64,000 bases of DNA from FEN-1279 sp964400285 (GCA_964400285.1 CAYNTK010000004.1:1-64000); one strand, 5' to 3'; shown: positions 29,642-38,956, counted from the first letter of the stretch. Made by a program: numbers and translations. Notes: generated by a model not told the origin, from the sequence alone.

Positions 29642-31093
29642 TTATCCTACGCTTCCTTCCAGCGATATCGCAAGAAGTTTCTGCGCTTCCACAGCAAATT
29701 CCATTGGAAGCTGATTTAATACTTCTTTTGCGTATCCGTTTACAATCAAAGCCACAGCATCTTCCTGTGAAATTCCCCTCTGTTTACAATAAAACATAAT
29801 CTCTTCGCTGATTTTAGATGTTGTTGCTTCGTGCTCTACTGTTGCTGATTTATTATTTATATCAAAGTACGGGAATGTATGTGCTCCACATTTATCACCC
29901 ATAAGTAATGAATCGCATTGCGAATAGTTCCTTGCATTATCTGCATTCTTGGAAACTTTTACTAAACCCCTATAACTATTTTGGCTGAATCCCGCAGAGA
30001 TACCTTTTGATACTATTCTACTCTTTGTGTTTTTTCCAAGATGAATCATTTTTGTTCCGGTATCTGCCTGTTGGTAATTATTCGTCATAGCAACCGAATA
30101 AAATTCTCCAATCGAATTATCTCCTTTTAAAATACAACTCGGATATTTCCATGTTATCGAAGAGCCTGTTTCCACCTGCGTCCACGAGATTTTCGCATTT
30201 TTATAGCATATTCCTCTTTTTGTAACGAAGTTATAAATTCCGCCTTTTCCTTCTTTATCACCGGGATACCAGTTTTGAACGGTCGAATATTTGATTTCTG
30301 CGTTATCGAGGGCAATTAATTCTACGATTGCTGCATGAAGTTGATTTTCGTCTCTCATAGGAGCAGTGCAGCCTTCGAGGTAACTTACGTAGCTACCTTC
30401 ATCGGCAATAATTAATGTTCTTTCAAACTGTCCCGTGTTTGCAGCATTAATTCTGAAGTATGTGGAAAGCTCCATCGGGCATCTTACACCTTTCGGAATA
30501 TAAACAAATGAACCATCGCTAAACACAGCAGAGTTCAAAGCTCCAAAAAAATTGTCCTGTGGAGGAACTACCGAGCCAAGATATTTTTTAACAAGTTCGG
30601 GATGAAATTGTATTGCTTCACTGATAGAACAAAATATTATTCCAAGGTCACTCAATTTTTCTTTATAAGTTGTAACAACGGAAATACTGTCCATTACGGC
30701 ATCGACTGCGACCCCTGCAAGAAAATTTTGCTCGACCAATGGAATACCGAGTTTATCGTATGTCTTTTTTATTTCAGGGTCGAGTTCATCGAGTGAATTT
30801 AGTTTCTTTGCCTTTTTCGGAGCGGCATAATAAATTATATCCTGATAATTTATTGGTGGATATTTTACATTCGGCCATTTTGGTTCTTCCATTGTTAGCC
30901 AATGTCTATATGCCTTTAACCTCCACTCCAGCATAAATTCTGGCTCATCTTTTTTCTTGGATATGAATCTAATTACATCTTCATTCAGACCCTTTGGCAA
31001 GGCGTCGAGTTCGAATTCGTCTGTAAACCCATATTTATATTCACCTTCAGCGAGTTTTTCGAGTAATATGTCGTTTTCCTGATTTTCTGCCAT
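29642..31093 (-). CDS. sufB: SufB scaffold subunit
   Basis: 483 residues. The C-terminal core contains ARNYSQCDSLLMGDKCGAHT and SATVEHEATTSKISEE, nearly identical to the SufB cluster-binding region, and the end EFAVEAQKLLAISLEGSVG is canonical. It is the first gene of a sufBCDSET operon, all in one direction, and an IscR/Rrf2-type palindrome lies 39 bp upstream. Confidence 0.97.
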   Translation of the reverse strand: MAENQENDILLEKLAEGEYKYGFTDEFELDALPKGLNEDVIRFISKKKDEPEFMLEWRLKAYRHWLTMEEPKWPNVKYPPINYQDIIYYAAPKKAKKLNSLDELDPEIKKTYDKLGIPLVEQNFLAGVAVDAVMDSISVVTTYKEKLSDLGIIFCSISEAIQFHPELVKKYLGSVVPPQDNFFGALNSAVFSDGSFVYIPKGVRCPMELSTYFRINAANTGQFERTLIIADEGSYVSYLEGCTAPMRDENQLHAAIVELIALDNAEIKYSTVQNWYPGDKEGKGGIYNFVTKRGICYKNAKISWTQVETGSSITWKYPSCILKGDNSIGEFYSVAMTNNYQQADTGTKMIHLGKNTKSRIVSKGISAGFSQNSYRGLVKVSKNADNARNYSQCDSLLMGDKCGAHTFPYFDINNKSATVEHEATTSKISEEIMFYCKQRGISQEDAVALIVNGYAKEVLNQLPMEFAVEAQKLLAISLEGSVG

Positions 31094-31131
31094 TTTTTTA
31101 AAGCTATGTTTTTTCTTAATCTTTTAAACTG

Positions 31132-31144
31132 GACTAAATTAGTC
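31132..31144. promoter_or_regulatory. IscR/Rrf2-type operator upstream of sufB
   Basis: GACTAAATTAGTC has perfect 6-bp arms around one base and fits the core of the IscR type 1 consensus (GACTRWWWYAGTC) exactly. On the suf strand it overlaps TAATTTAG, one base from the Bacteroidota -7 TAnnTTTG, so a bound regulator would block the promoter. No Rrf2 gene is in the window; the link to IscR-like control is by motif only. Confidence 0.6.
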
Positions 31145-31160
31145 GTATTTTGTTTTAAAA

Positions 31161-31188
31161 AAAAGTCAGATTTTACTTTCTGACTTTT
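31161..31188 (-). terminator. Rho-independent terminator of the lipoprotein gene at 31223
   Basis: AAAAGTCAGA (31161-31170) pairs perfectly with TCTGACTTTT (31179-31188) around an 8-nt loop. Read on the minus strand the stem is followed by a run of T (31157-31164 in complement). It lies between the end of the lipoprotein gene and the suf promoter, keeping the two units apart. Confidence 0.85.
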
Positions 31189-31222
31189 ATAATTTTTAAA
31201 ACAAGTTATTCTTACTAAAAGT

Positions 31223-32092
31223 TCATTTAGTTGAATATTTTGATAGATTTATCGCTTTGCTTGTAAATCCTGGTGGAATATTTATTCCCATTAAAGGTGT
31301 AGTTTTTACTATTGTTCCAATAATAAAATTTTCTGTTAAAGAGCCGTTTTGTTTTTTATAGTTTACTACCCATAAATCATTTGGAAAATTTACGAGATTT
31401 TGTATGTATTGTGGTAAATCTAATCTCAAAGTTCCAAGCGCAGGAATTAAAAACATATTAACCGTTTTATTCGTCCCCGATGCAAAAAAAGACTGACCGT
31501 TGTTTGTGCTTTGTGACGGAACAAATGATGCATCGAATTTGATTATCGGAGTGGTATTGTAAGAATAGCCGAACGCGACATCACTATCAACGATGCTATC
31601 TTTGTTTGTGCTTATAGTAAAATTCGAATTATTAAACATAGATAAAGCACCCGAAACTATATTTTTTGCAGATGTATCTGTGATTAAATTTAAAACTGTG
31701 TTCAAACTAAAGATAGATGTTAGCTCGATGCAATCCTTAGCGCCAGGTAGGGGATTTGGAGTAAATATTGCTATTGCAGAATCGGTTCCTGTTTTTTTGA
31801 AAAAGTATAACCAAGCACCGATTTGATTTGGGTCGGTAATTCCGGAATAAAGCGATATATCGGTTTTTCCGTTATTTGTTCCATCACATATAACGTTCTT
31901 TCCGAAAATAAAAAATAATTTTGCACTCGGACCAAGTTTCCGCTGTGCCTGTGCATAAGCAGAATCGAGTCTATCCTTTGCAGTGATTTTGTAATTAAAA
32001 ACCTGACCTATCGTATTTACTACATCTTCAGAGCAGGAATAGAAAATTAATGCGGTCAGTGATATTAAAAATATTATTTGAAGTTTTTTCAT
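31223..32092 (-). CDS. Lipoprotein of unknown function
   Basis: 289 residues with a lipobox IFYSCS (Cys at 20). The rest is a soluble domain with a helix (residues 36-56, TAKDRLDSAYAQAQRKLG) and many strands; no catalytic motif is seen. It carries its own terminator before the suf operon and is divergent from the DPP-IV gene. Likely membrane-anchored in the periplasm or on the surface. Confidence 0.75.
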   Translation of the reverse strand: MKKLQIIFLISLTALIFYSCSEDVVNTIGQVFNYKITAKDRLDSAYAQAQRKLGPSAKLFFIFGKNVICDGTNNGKTDISLYSGITDPNQIGAWLYFFKKTGTDSAIAIFTPNPLPGAKDCIELTSIFSLNTVLNLITDTSAKNIVSGALSMFNNSNFTISTNKDSIVDSDVAFGYSYNTTPIIKFDASFVPSQSTNNGQSFFASGTNKTVNMFLIPALGTLRLDLPQYIQNLVNFPNDLWVVNYKKQNGSLTENFIIGTIVKTTPLMGINIPPGFTSKAINLSKYSTK

Positions 32093-32176
32093 AAATTTTA
32101 ATTTTCTTTATTATCTAATAAAATAAACATTATAATAATTATTTGCCATATATTTTAATACTATCAATTTTTCTAT

Positions 32177-32206
32177 TTTTAACCTCAATCATAAATCCTA
32201 TTTTTG
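32177..32206 (+). promoter_or_regulatory. Candidate promoter for the dipeptidyl peptidase gene
   Basis: TATTTTTG at 32199-32206 is an exact TAnnTTTG match, with TTTT (weak -33) at 32177-32180, 18 nt upstream. Transcription would begin near 32211, leaving about 14 nt before the ATG at 32225. A TTG at 32204 lies inside the box and so cannot be the start codon if this is right. Confidence 0.35.
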
Positions 32207-32224
32207 ATTAAATCAAAATTCAAT

Positions 32225-34399
32225 ATGAAAAAAATAATATATCTATTTTTATTTTTTGTATTTTTCAGTCAATTATCTTTTTCCCAAAACGATGAAATCA
32301 CTCTTGAGGATATTTGGGTAAAAGGAAAATACAGAACACAGTCTCTTGGTGGAGTTACTCATTTGAACGATGGCGAGCATTACATTATGAGAGATAGTGC
32401 AAAAAATATTGTTGAATATGAATACGCTACTGGAAACCCAACGAGAATAATTCTTTCTATGGAAGATTTTGCAAATGTATCGGGTATGTCATCGGGATCG
32501 ATAGATGAATTTTCATTTAGTCCCGACGAAAAATATCTGCTTATAGGTACGGAGTCGGAAACGATATACAGGAGTTCATATTCTGCAAATTATTATATAT
32601 GGGATATAAAAAATAAAACCATAAAACCCTTATCTGACAGGGGAAAGCAACGACTTGCTACTTTTTCTCCTAAAAGTGATAAAATTGTTTTCTTAAGGGA
32701 AAACAATATTTTTGTAAAAGATTTAATTTCGGATAAAGAAATTCAAATTACAAGTGATGGAGTAATTAATAAAATTATTAACGGCTCTCCCGATTGGGTT
32801 TACGAAGAGGAATTTGGTTTTACAAGAGCTTTCGATTGGTCACCCGATGGAAATAAAATCGCTTATATGAAATTTGACGAAAGCAAAGTTAAAGAATATG
32901 AGTTTCCCGTTTATGGTGATTTATATCCATCGTCTTATAAATATAAATATCCCAAATCCGGAGAAGATAATTCTGTGGTTACCGTTTGGATTTATGATTT
33001 AAATAAAAAAAATACTATTAAAGTCGATATTGGAAAAAATACCGACCAGTATATACCAAGAATAAAATGGACAAATGATAATAATCTTTTATCGGTAATT
33101 CGTTTAAATCGCTTACAAAATAAAATGGAAATTTTAATTACCGATGCAGAAACGGGAAGTTCGAAAGTAATTTTAAAAGATGAAAATAAATATTATTTAA
33201 GCGAAATTTACGACCTTACCTTTTTGAAAGACAACAAGTTTATTCGCGAAAGTGAAATGGATGGTTATAAACATTTATATTTATATAATATAGACGGCAA
33301 ACTTATAAATCAAATAACGAAAGGGAATTGGGAAGTTGTGGATTTAAGCGGAGTTGACGAGTCAAACGGAATTGTTTATTACGTTTCCAATGAACCATCA
33401 CCACTGGAGAGAGCTTTATATTCGATTAAAATCGACGGAACAGACAAAAAAAAGCTTTCCGAAATAAATGGAAGTTATTATCCAAATTACAGTAAGTCAT
33501 ATAAATACGTTTTTATAAATTATAATAATGCAAACTCACCCGGAGAAATTTGGCTTCAGAAGACAAGTGGAGAATTGATTTCGATGTTAAAGGAAAATAA
33601 AAAGCTAAAAGAACTGATGGAAGAAAAAAAATTCGTAAAAAAAGAATTTATAACTTTTAAAACTTCAGATGGTCTTGATTTAAACGGTTGGATTATGAAA
33701 CCCTCTCAACCCGAAGAGGGGAAAAAATATCCCGTTCTGATTTATGTTTATGGTGGTCCCGGCTCGCAAATGGTTACAGATGCATTTGGAAGGTTTGATT
33801 ATGTCTGGTACCAGATGCTTGTTAAAAAAGGTTATGTAATTGCTTGCGTGGATAATCGCGGAACGGGTGGACGCGGAGAAGAATTCGAAAAATGTATGTA
33901 TATGAAACTCGGAACCAAAGACGTTGAAGACCAAATCGAATTTGCAAAATATCTTGGCTCTCTGGATTTTATAGATAAAAATAGAATTGGAATCTGGGGC
34001 TGGAGTGGTGGAGGATATTATACACTTATGTGCCTTGCAAAAGGAGCTGATGTATTTAAAACAGGCATTGCAGTTGCACCTGTTACCGATTGGAAATATT
34101 ATGATAATATTTATACAGAAAGATTTATGAGAACTCCAAAAGATAATCCCGAAGGATACAAAGAAGGCTCTGTGATTAATTTTGTAGAATCTTTTAAAAA
34201 TAAATTTTTAATAGTTCACGGCACGGCTGATGATAATGTGCATTTCCAGAATACAGTGGATTTAATAAATGAAATGATTGCAAAAGATAAATATTACGAG
34301 ATGCTTGCCTATCCGAATAAAAATCATTTTATAATCGGACCAAATGCAAGGTATCACCTGTATAAAAATATGACGGAGTTTTTATACAGGAATTTGTGA
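32225..34399 (+). CDS. Dipeptidyl peptidase IV (S9B family), exported
   Basis: 724 residues from the ATG at 32225. Signal peptide 1-20. An N-terminal eight-bladed propeller (about 40-480) is followed by an alpha/beta-hydrolase. The nucleophile is in WGWSGGGYY (Ser594), the Asp in HGTADDNVH (about 669-670) and the His in NKNHFI. The paired Glu of the S9B substrate pocket lies in DWVYEEEFGF. It removes X-Pro or X-Ala dipeptides from peptide N-termini in the periplasm, as in Porphyromonas DPP-IV, and fits a peptide-feeding lifestyle with the C1 peptidase and OPT transporter. Confidence 0.94.
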   Translation: MKKIIYLFLFFVFFSQLSFSQNDEITLEDIWVKGKYRTQSLGGVTHLNDGEHYIMRDSAKNIVEYEYATGNPTRIILSMEDFANVSGMSSGSIDEFSFSPDEKYLLIGTESETIYRSSYSANYYIWDIKNKTIKPLSDRGKQRLATFSPKSDKIVFLRENNIFVKDLISDKEIQITSDGVINKIINGSPDWVYEEEFGFTRAFDWSPDGNKIAYMKFDESKVKEYEFPVYGDLYPSSYKYKYPKSGEDNSVVTVWIYDLNKKNTIKVDIGKNTDQYIPRIKWTNDNNLLSVIRLNRLQNKMEILITDAETGSSKVILKDENKYYLSEIYDLTFLKDNKFIRESEMDGYKHLYLYNIDGKLINQITKGNWEVVDLSGVDESNGIVYYVSNEPSPLERALYSIKIDGTDKKKLSEINGSYYPNYSKSYKYVFINYNNANSPGEIWLQKTSGELISMLKENKKLKELMEEKKFVKKEFITFKTSDGLDLNGWIMKPSQPEEGKKYPVLIYVYGGPGSQMVTDAFGRFDYVWYQMLVKKGYVIACVDNRGTGGRGEEFEKCMYMKLGTKDVEDQIEFAKYLGSLDFIDKNRIGIWGWSGGGYYTLMCLAKGADVFKTGIAVAPVTDWKYYDNIYTERFMRTPKDNPEGYKEGSVINFVESFKNKFLIVHGTADDNVHFQNTVDLINEMIAKDKYYEMLAYPNKNHFIIGPNARYHLYKNMTEFLYRNL

Positions 34400-34460
34400 T
34401 GTCAAAAGCATGGCACACGGAAAGAGCGGAAATAACATGATTAACACAGAAACACTTTTT

Positions 34461-34498
34461 GTCATTCTGACATGTTTAAAGCCGGAATCCAGAAAATA
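34461..34498. repeat. Dispersed intergenic repeat, copy 1
   Basis: GTCATTCTGACATG-TTTAAAGC-CGGAATCCAGAAA type sequence. It closely resembles the copy at 48546 and, more weakly, the one at 63624. All three are intergenic and have the form GTCATyCyrrCATGyTTTwrrCnGGAATCCrG. Confidence 0.6.
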
Positions 34499-34686
34499 AA
34501 ACCTTGATATTCAAATATTGATATTGTAATTTTAATATAAATAAAGAGCTCTGTTATATCCCACTTAGACTGGGTTCCCATTTTTTATATTTTACAGAAT
34601 CCGTTTTAAAGGGTGGTATCATTACAGGTATCCTTCTTGTAAAATATATTTTTATTAAGTATTTTTGATATAAGAAACCATATTAA

Positions 34687-34986
34687 ATGAAAACGAAAAA
34701 CCAAATATTATCTTTTTTAGAGCAGAACAAGTCATTTTTAATTAATGATTTTAATCTTTTAAAAATAGGTGTTTTTGGTTCTTATGCTATTGGATTGCAA
34801 AATGAAAATAGCGATTTGGATTTAATTGTGGAGTTTAAGCCTGGGACGGAGAATTTATATGAAACGAAACAGAAAATGCGAGATTTTATCGAAAGCAATT
34901 TAAATATAAAAGTAGATATTTGCAGGGGAAAATATATAAAAGATATTTTCAAAGAAAAAATATTGAGTAATGCAATATTTATCTGA
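34687..34986 (+). CDS. MNT-domain nucleotidyltransferase antitoxin (MntA-like)
   Basis: 99 residues, the minimal nucleotidyltransferase size. GSYAIGLQNENSDLDLIVEF (30-49) is the GSx10DxD active site with both Asp in place, and a third acidic residue follows in KVDICRG. MntA antitoxins AMPylate the Tyr of the HEPN toxin to silence it. The gene overlaps the HEPN gene by 17 bp, the classical order of the pair. Confidence 0.88.
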   Translation: MKTKNQILSFLEQNKSFLINDFNLLKIGVFGSYAIGLQNENSDLDLIVEFKPGTENLYETKQKMRDFIESNLNIKVDICRGKYIKDIFKEKILSNAIFI

Positions 34987-35317
34987 TAAAGATAAAGATA
35001 ATGTTTTAAATATAATTGATTCGATTGAAAAAATTGTTTCCTATACAAAGGGTATGGATTCGTTTGAAAAATTCGGAAAAGATGTTAAAACTGTTGATGC
35101 AGTGCTTATGAATTTAGTTGTAATAGGAGAATCTGTTTCTAAGTTATCTAATGATTTTAAGGATATTTATAATGAGATAGATTGGATTAATATTAAAGGA
35201 TTCAGGAATATTGCGGTTCAAGATTATTTTGGTGTTGATGTTGAAGAAGTATGGCAGATTGTTGAAAATCATATTCCAAGATTAATAGAATACTTAAAAA
35301 ACATTATGAGAAATTAA
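34970..35317 (+). CDS. HepT-like HEPN (DUF86) protein with altered catalytic motif
   Basis: 115 residues, all-helical HEPN/DUF86. The position of the Rx4HxY RNase motif reads FRNIAVQDYFGVD, so the Arg and Tyr are kept but the His is Gln (codon CAA, one base from His CAT/CAC). HepT normally cuts RNA at this site, and MntA modifies the Tyr. Without the His the RNase may be weak or dead, while the AMPylation target is preserved. It is partner to the MNT gene just upstream. Confidence 0.87.
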   Translation: MQYLSDKDKDNVLNIIDSIEKIVSYTKGMDSFEKFGKDVKTVDAVLMNLVVIGESVSKLSNDFKDIYNEIDWINIKGFRNIAVQDYFGVDVEEVWQIVENHIPRLIEYLKNIMRN

Positions 35318-35404
35318 TAACACAATCCCGCCTTTTTTAGCTACAAATATCCGCCTTTTATAATTTACTTATCTCTGTTAATTTGATTAATACATTAAAG
35401 AATT

Positions 35405-36457
35405 ATGGCAAAGAGTAATCAAGGTAGCGAATATAAAACATCATATAAAAATCTTTTAGATAAAGTCAGAAATGGAAAAATTCCTAACAACATTTTTCTC
35501 TTTTTAAACGAGAAAATTTTGCTTGAAGAATTACTTGCGGAAATCGGGAAAAAATTTATCGGGAAATCTTTCGATATTAAAAAAGACGTCCATAAATATT
35601 TTTCTAATGATAAACAAATAGAAGAAGTAATTAACGAATGCAGCAATCTCGGATTTTTTTCGGAAAGAAGAATAGTACTTTTCAGGGTTGAAAAACGTCC
35701 GGGTGTAAAAGGACTTTCTAAAGATGATAAAGAAGCTTTAATCAATTACCTCAAAAATCCTAATCCCGATACAATTTTAATTTTACACGTTCTTGATTCC
35801 GATTATAAACTTTCTAACTTCGATGAATTTAAAAATGAAAACATTTCTTTTTATATAAAAGAAGAATCTAAACCCGAAGAAATTATCGAATGGGCTAAAG
35901 AAAAAATGAATGATTATGAAATCAGCGAAGATACACTTTATCGTCTTTTAATGTATGTAAATCTATCTTTCGATGAGGTTAATACGGAACTTGAAAAACT
36001 TAAAACTTATACTGCTGATACTAAAAAAATTACAATAGAAGACATTAATTTATGTGTCGGATTATCTAAAGATTTCAATGAACTCGATTTTGTTACCGCT
36101 GTTCTATCAAGAGATATTCATAAAGCTTTGAAAATTTATGATATGCTTAGTCTGAAAGAAGAAATAGAAATTAAATTAAATAGTTATTTAGTCTCTGCTT
36201 TTATTGCTATTTTCAAAATGTTCGACCCAAAAATTTATGAATATCAGGGGTTCAATCTAAACCGAGAATTAAGACTATGGGGAAAAGATGCCGATAAAAT
36301 GAAGAGAATTTACGAGGAATATAAAAGTGCTACAAATGAACTTAAAATTATGAAAGCATTTGATTATATTTACAGGGCAGATAAAGTGTTTAAGACGTCA
36401 TCGCCAGATAAAAAAGCGATTTTCACGACTTTAGTAAGTAATTTAGCAAGTTTATAA
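35405..36457 (+). CDS. holA: DNA polymerase III delta subunit
   Basis: 350 residues, close to HolA length. The N-terminal part (NNIFLFLNEKILLEELL ... FFSERRIVLFR) is the delta start with its helicase-like fold, and residues 100-190 (NPDTILILHV ... YVNLSFDEVNTELEKL) match the conserved HolA core. The C-terminal third is the helical collar. It opens the sliding clamp as part of the clamp loader. No neighbours from replication. Confidence 0.85.
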   Translation: MAKSNQGSEYKTSYKNLLDKVRNGKIPNNIFLFLNEKILLEELLAEIGKKFIGKSFDIKKDVHKYFSNDKQIEEVINECSNLGFFSERRIVLFRVEKRPGVKGLSKDDKEALINYLKNPNPDTILILHVLDSDYKLSNFDEFKNENISFYIKEESKPEEIIEWAKEKMNDYEISEDTLYRLLMYVNLSFDEVNTELEKLKTYTADTKKITIEDINLCVGLSKDFNELDFVTAVLSRDIHKALKIYDMLSLKEEIEIKLNSYLVSAFIAIFKMFDPKIYEYQGFNLNRELRLWGKDADKMKRIYEEYKSATNELKIMKAFDYIYRADKVFKTSSPDKKAIFTTLVSNLASL

Positions 36458-36514
36458 AAAATTTGAATTCCAGGAACTAATTTTAAAATAAAAAGTTTAA
36501 AAAATAGCGGAAAA

Positions 36515-37108
36515 GTGTCTTTAGACATAAGTATCTATAAAAAGTTGTCCGACGAGGAATTGATTATTGAGTTTCAAAAAGAAAAAGTTGAAGCTTTTAA
36601 TGAACTTGTAATAAGGTATAAAGACAAGCTGGTAAATTTTTTATACAGATACACAGGGGATAAAGACGAGGCAGAGGACCTTGCACAAGATGCGTTTATT
36701 AAGCTTTATCGCTCGAAGCACCTCTATAAGGAAATTGCAAAGTTTTCTACCTGGTTTTACACTATCGCTATTAATACTGCAAAAACCGATGCTCGAAAAA
36801 AAAATCGGTTTAATACTTTGTCTATAAGCGATTATGACCCCGAAAACGAAAAAGACTACGAAATTCCAGCGAATGTACAAAGCCCTGATGAATATGCAAA
36901 TGCAGGAATTGAAAATTATTATATTCAAAAGGCAATAGATTCTCTCGAAGAGTCTTTTAAAGAAGTAATCATATTAAGAGACATAGAAGATATGGATTAT
37001 GAAGAGATTGCAAAGGTAACGGGATTACCACTTGGAACTGTAAAATCACGTATTAACAGGGGAAGGGAAAAATTAAAAAAATTATTAAGCGAAATATATA
37101 AAGCATAA
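36515..37108 (+). CDS. ECF-type sigma factor (RpoE-like)
   Basis: 197 residues from a GTG start. Sigma region 2 (AFNELVIRYKDKLVNFLYR ... AEDLAQDAFIKLYR ... FSTWFYTIAINTA) and region 4 (DMDYEEIAKVTGLPLGTVKSRINRGREKL) are intact, with no region 3. It directs RNA polymerase to a stress or envelope regulon. The gene is followed after 6 bp by a gene for a membrane protein, a common place for an anti-sigma factor. Confidence 0.92.
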   Translation: MSLDISIYKKLSDEELIIEFQKEKVEAFNELVIRYKDKLVNFLYRYTGDKDEAEDLAQDAFIKLYRSKHLYKEIAKFSTWFYTIAINTAKTDARKKNRFNTLSISDYDPENEKDYEIPANVQSPDEYANAGIENYYIQKAIDSLEESFKEVIILRDIEDMDYEEIAKVTGLPLGTVKSRINRGREKLKKLLSEIYKA

Positions 37109-37114
37109 AAAGTT

Positions 37115-37969
37115 TTGCACGAAGAAGAACAACATATAGATATTAGAGTAAAATTATTGAACTTACCGAAGGTGAAAGCAGGCAATGATTTTATGAATGC
37201 ATTGCAAAGAAAAATAAATATTGCAGATACGGAATTAAATCAAAAAAAAATAACCGAAGAAATTAAGGAATCCACCTGGGTAAAACTTTTTGGAAAAAAA
37301 AGAAATCCATGGCTAATACCTTCTTTGGGCTTAACTATTGTTGCTATTATTGTCATCTCTATTTTCTTATTACCGATGAATAAAAAAATAGATACTATCT
37401 CCGTTCAGGATTCGGATAAAAAAACTACAACTTCGCAGGAAACTCTACTCTTTAAGGAAAAACAAGAAGTTAAAAAAGATGAACTACCGGGAAAAGAAAT
37501 TGCTTCTGATTTTTCATCACATACAAAAACTGAATCACGCTCTTCTTACGAAACAAGCAAAGGTTATACTGAACAACCTGTAATGGAAAATGTACTGCCA
37601 AAGATTAATATGGAAATGGAAAAAGCCCCTGCACCTATAAAGTTTGAAGAGTCCCCAAAAGAAGAAACAGGGAAACCAGAAATTAAAAAGGAAGAAAGAA
37701 TTAATCAAGAATTCGATAATAGTATAAGAGAAGAAAAAAATAAAACTAAAGATGCAAATGTAAAGGCAGATGAAATTAAACAAAATAAAATAGATGATGC
37801 AAAAACCGAAATTAAAGATAATATCGAAAGTAAAGGATTAATAGATAAAAAAGAAAAAATGACTATGAAAAAAACTGCTAAAAGTTCTACTGATTCAAGC
37901 AAAATAGATAAAAAAGTTCTTGAAAAAATTAAAGAAGAATTAGAAAAAACAACCGAAGAGAAAAAATAA
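37115..37969 (+). CDS. Single-pass membrane protein, possible anti-sigma partner
   Basis: 284 residues from a TTG start just 6 bp after the sigma gene. One membrane helix (residues about 69-87, WLIPSLGLTIVAIIVISIF). The N-terminal 65 residues are cytosolic and helical, suitable to hold a sigma factor, but lack a clear zinc-binding HxxxCxxC. The part after the helix is low complexity and rich in Lys, Glu, Ser and Thr, probably disordered in the periplasm. The anti-sigma role is inferred from position and topology only. Confidence 0.65.
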   Translation: MHEEEQHIDIRVKLLNLPKVKAGNDFMNALQRKINIADTELNQKKITEEIKESTWVKLFGKKRNPWLIPSLGLTIVAIIVISIFLLPMNKKIDTISVQDSDKKTTTSQETLLFKEKQEVKKDELPGKEIASDFSSHTKTESRSSYETSKGYTEQPVMENVLPKINMEMEKAPAPIKFEESPKEETGKPEIKKEERINQEFDNSIREEKNKTKDANVKADEIKQNKIDDAKTEIKDNIESKGLIDKKEKMTMKKTAKSSTDSSKIDKKVLEKIKEELEKTTEEKK

Positions 37970-37996
37970 ACTCATTCCCAAAAAATAATTTCATAA

Positions 37997-38254
37997 ATGT
38001 TTACTGCAAAAATCAAAGTTACATTACGAAAAACAATTCTCGACCCGCAGGGTAAAACCGTTGAGCATTCACTGCATTCGCTTGGATACGATAAAATCTC
38101 TAATACAAGAATAGGCAAATATATCGAGATGAAAATCGATGTGAATTCAAAAGAAGAAGCAACTGTTATAGTTGAAGAGTCCTGCAGGCGATTGCTATCG
38201 AATCCTGTAATGGAAGATTATGAATTCGAAATTATTCAAAACGGAGCTAAATAA
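37997..38254 (+). CDS. purS: FGAM synthase subunit PurS
   Basis: 85 residues, full length. VTLRKTILDPQGKTVEHSLHSLG is the PurS start region, and the end ESCRRLLSNPVMEDYEFEI is conserved. PurS bridges PurQ and PurL in the Gram-positive-type three-part formylglycinamidine synthase of purine synthesis. The stop lies directly against the purQ start. Confidence 0.94.
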   Translation: MFTAKIKVTLRKTILDPQGKTVEHSLHSLGYDKISNTRIGKYIEMKIDVNSKEEATVIVEESCRRLLSNPVMEDYEFEIIQNGAK

Positions 38255-38923
38255 ATGAATGCAAAAGTTGGCATTGTTGTTTTCCCCGGCTCGAACTGCG
38301 ACCACGATGCTTATTATGTTTTTAAAGAAATAATAAAAGCTGATACAAAATTTTTATGGCATAAAGATGGTAACGTTGGTGACAGAAATATTATTATTCT
38401 TCCCGGTGGGTTTTCTTATGGTGATTATTTAAGGAGTGGAGCAATTTCGAGGTTTTCGCCTATTATGCGGGATGTTGTTCGATTTGCAAATAAAGGTGGA
38501 ATTGTAATCGGGATTTGCAACGGTTTTCAGATTCTTTGTGAATCGGGACTGCTACCCGGAACGCTGATGAGAAATATAAACCTTAAATTTATTTGCAAAA
38601 CTGTTTCCTTGAAAGTGGAAAATAATAAGAGTATCTTTACATGTAATTACGGAATTAAAGAAGATATAAATATTCCGATTGCACACGGCGAAGGAAATTA
38701 TTTTTGTGACGAGGATACACTGACGGATTTAATAAGCAATAACCAGATTTTGTTTCGGTATAATGATAACCCAAATGGCTCGATTTACGATATTGCAGGT
38801 ATTCAGAATCTAAAAAGAAATGTGCTTGGTATGATGCCTCATCCCGAACGAGTATCGGATGAAGTGCTGGGAAATACGGATGGACTTCGGTTACTTAAAG
38901 GAGTTACGGAATCCGTGATGTAA
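38255..38923 (+). CDS. purQ: FGAM synthase glutaminase subunit PurQ
   Basis: 222 residues, class I glutamine amidotransferase. The nucleophile Cys88 is in GICNGFQIL and the catalytic His196/Glu198 are in MPHPER. PGSNCDHDAY near the N-terminus is the PurQ hallmark. It makes ammonia from glutamine for PurL, which is not in the window. It starts at the base after the purS stop. Confidence 0.95.
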   Translation: MNAKVGIVVFPGSNCDHDAYYVFKEIIKADTKFLWHKDGNVGDRNIIILPGGFSYGDYLRSGAISRFSPIMRDVVRFANKGGIVIGICNGFQILCESGLLPGTLMRNINLKFICKTVSLKVENNKSIFTCNYGIKEDINIPIAHGEGNYFCDEDTLTDLISNNQILFRYNDNPNGSIYDIAGIQNLKRNVLGMMPHPERVSDEVLGNTDGLRLLKGVTESVM

Positions 38924-38956
38924 AAATTTTAAAAAAAATTTTAAGGAGATAAAAAA

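Noticed and set aside
32204..32224. TTG start for the dipeptidyl peptidase
   Set aside because: The ATG at 32225 gives a standard signal peptide, and the TTG falls inside a likely promoter element.
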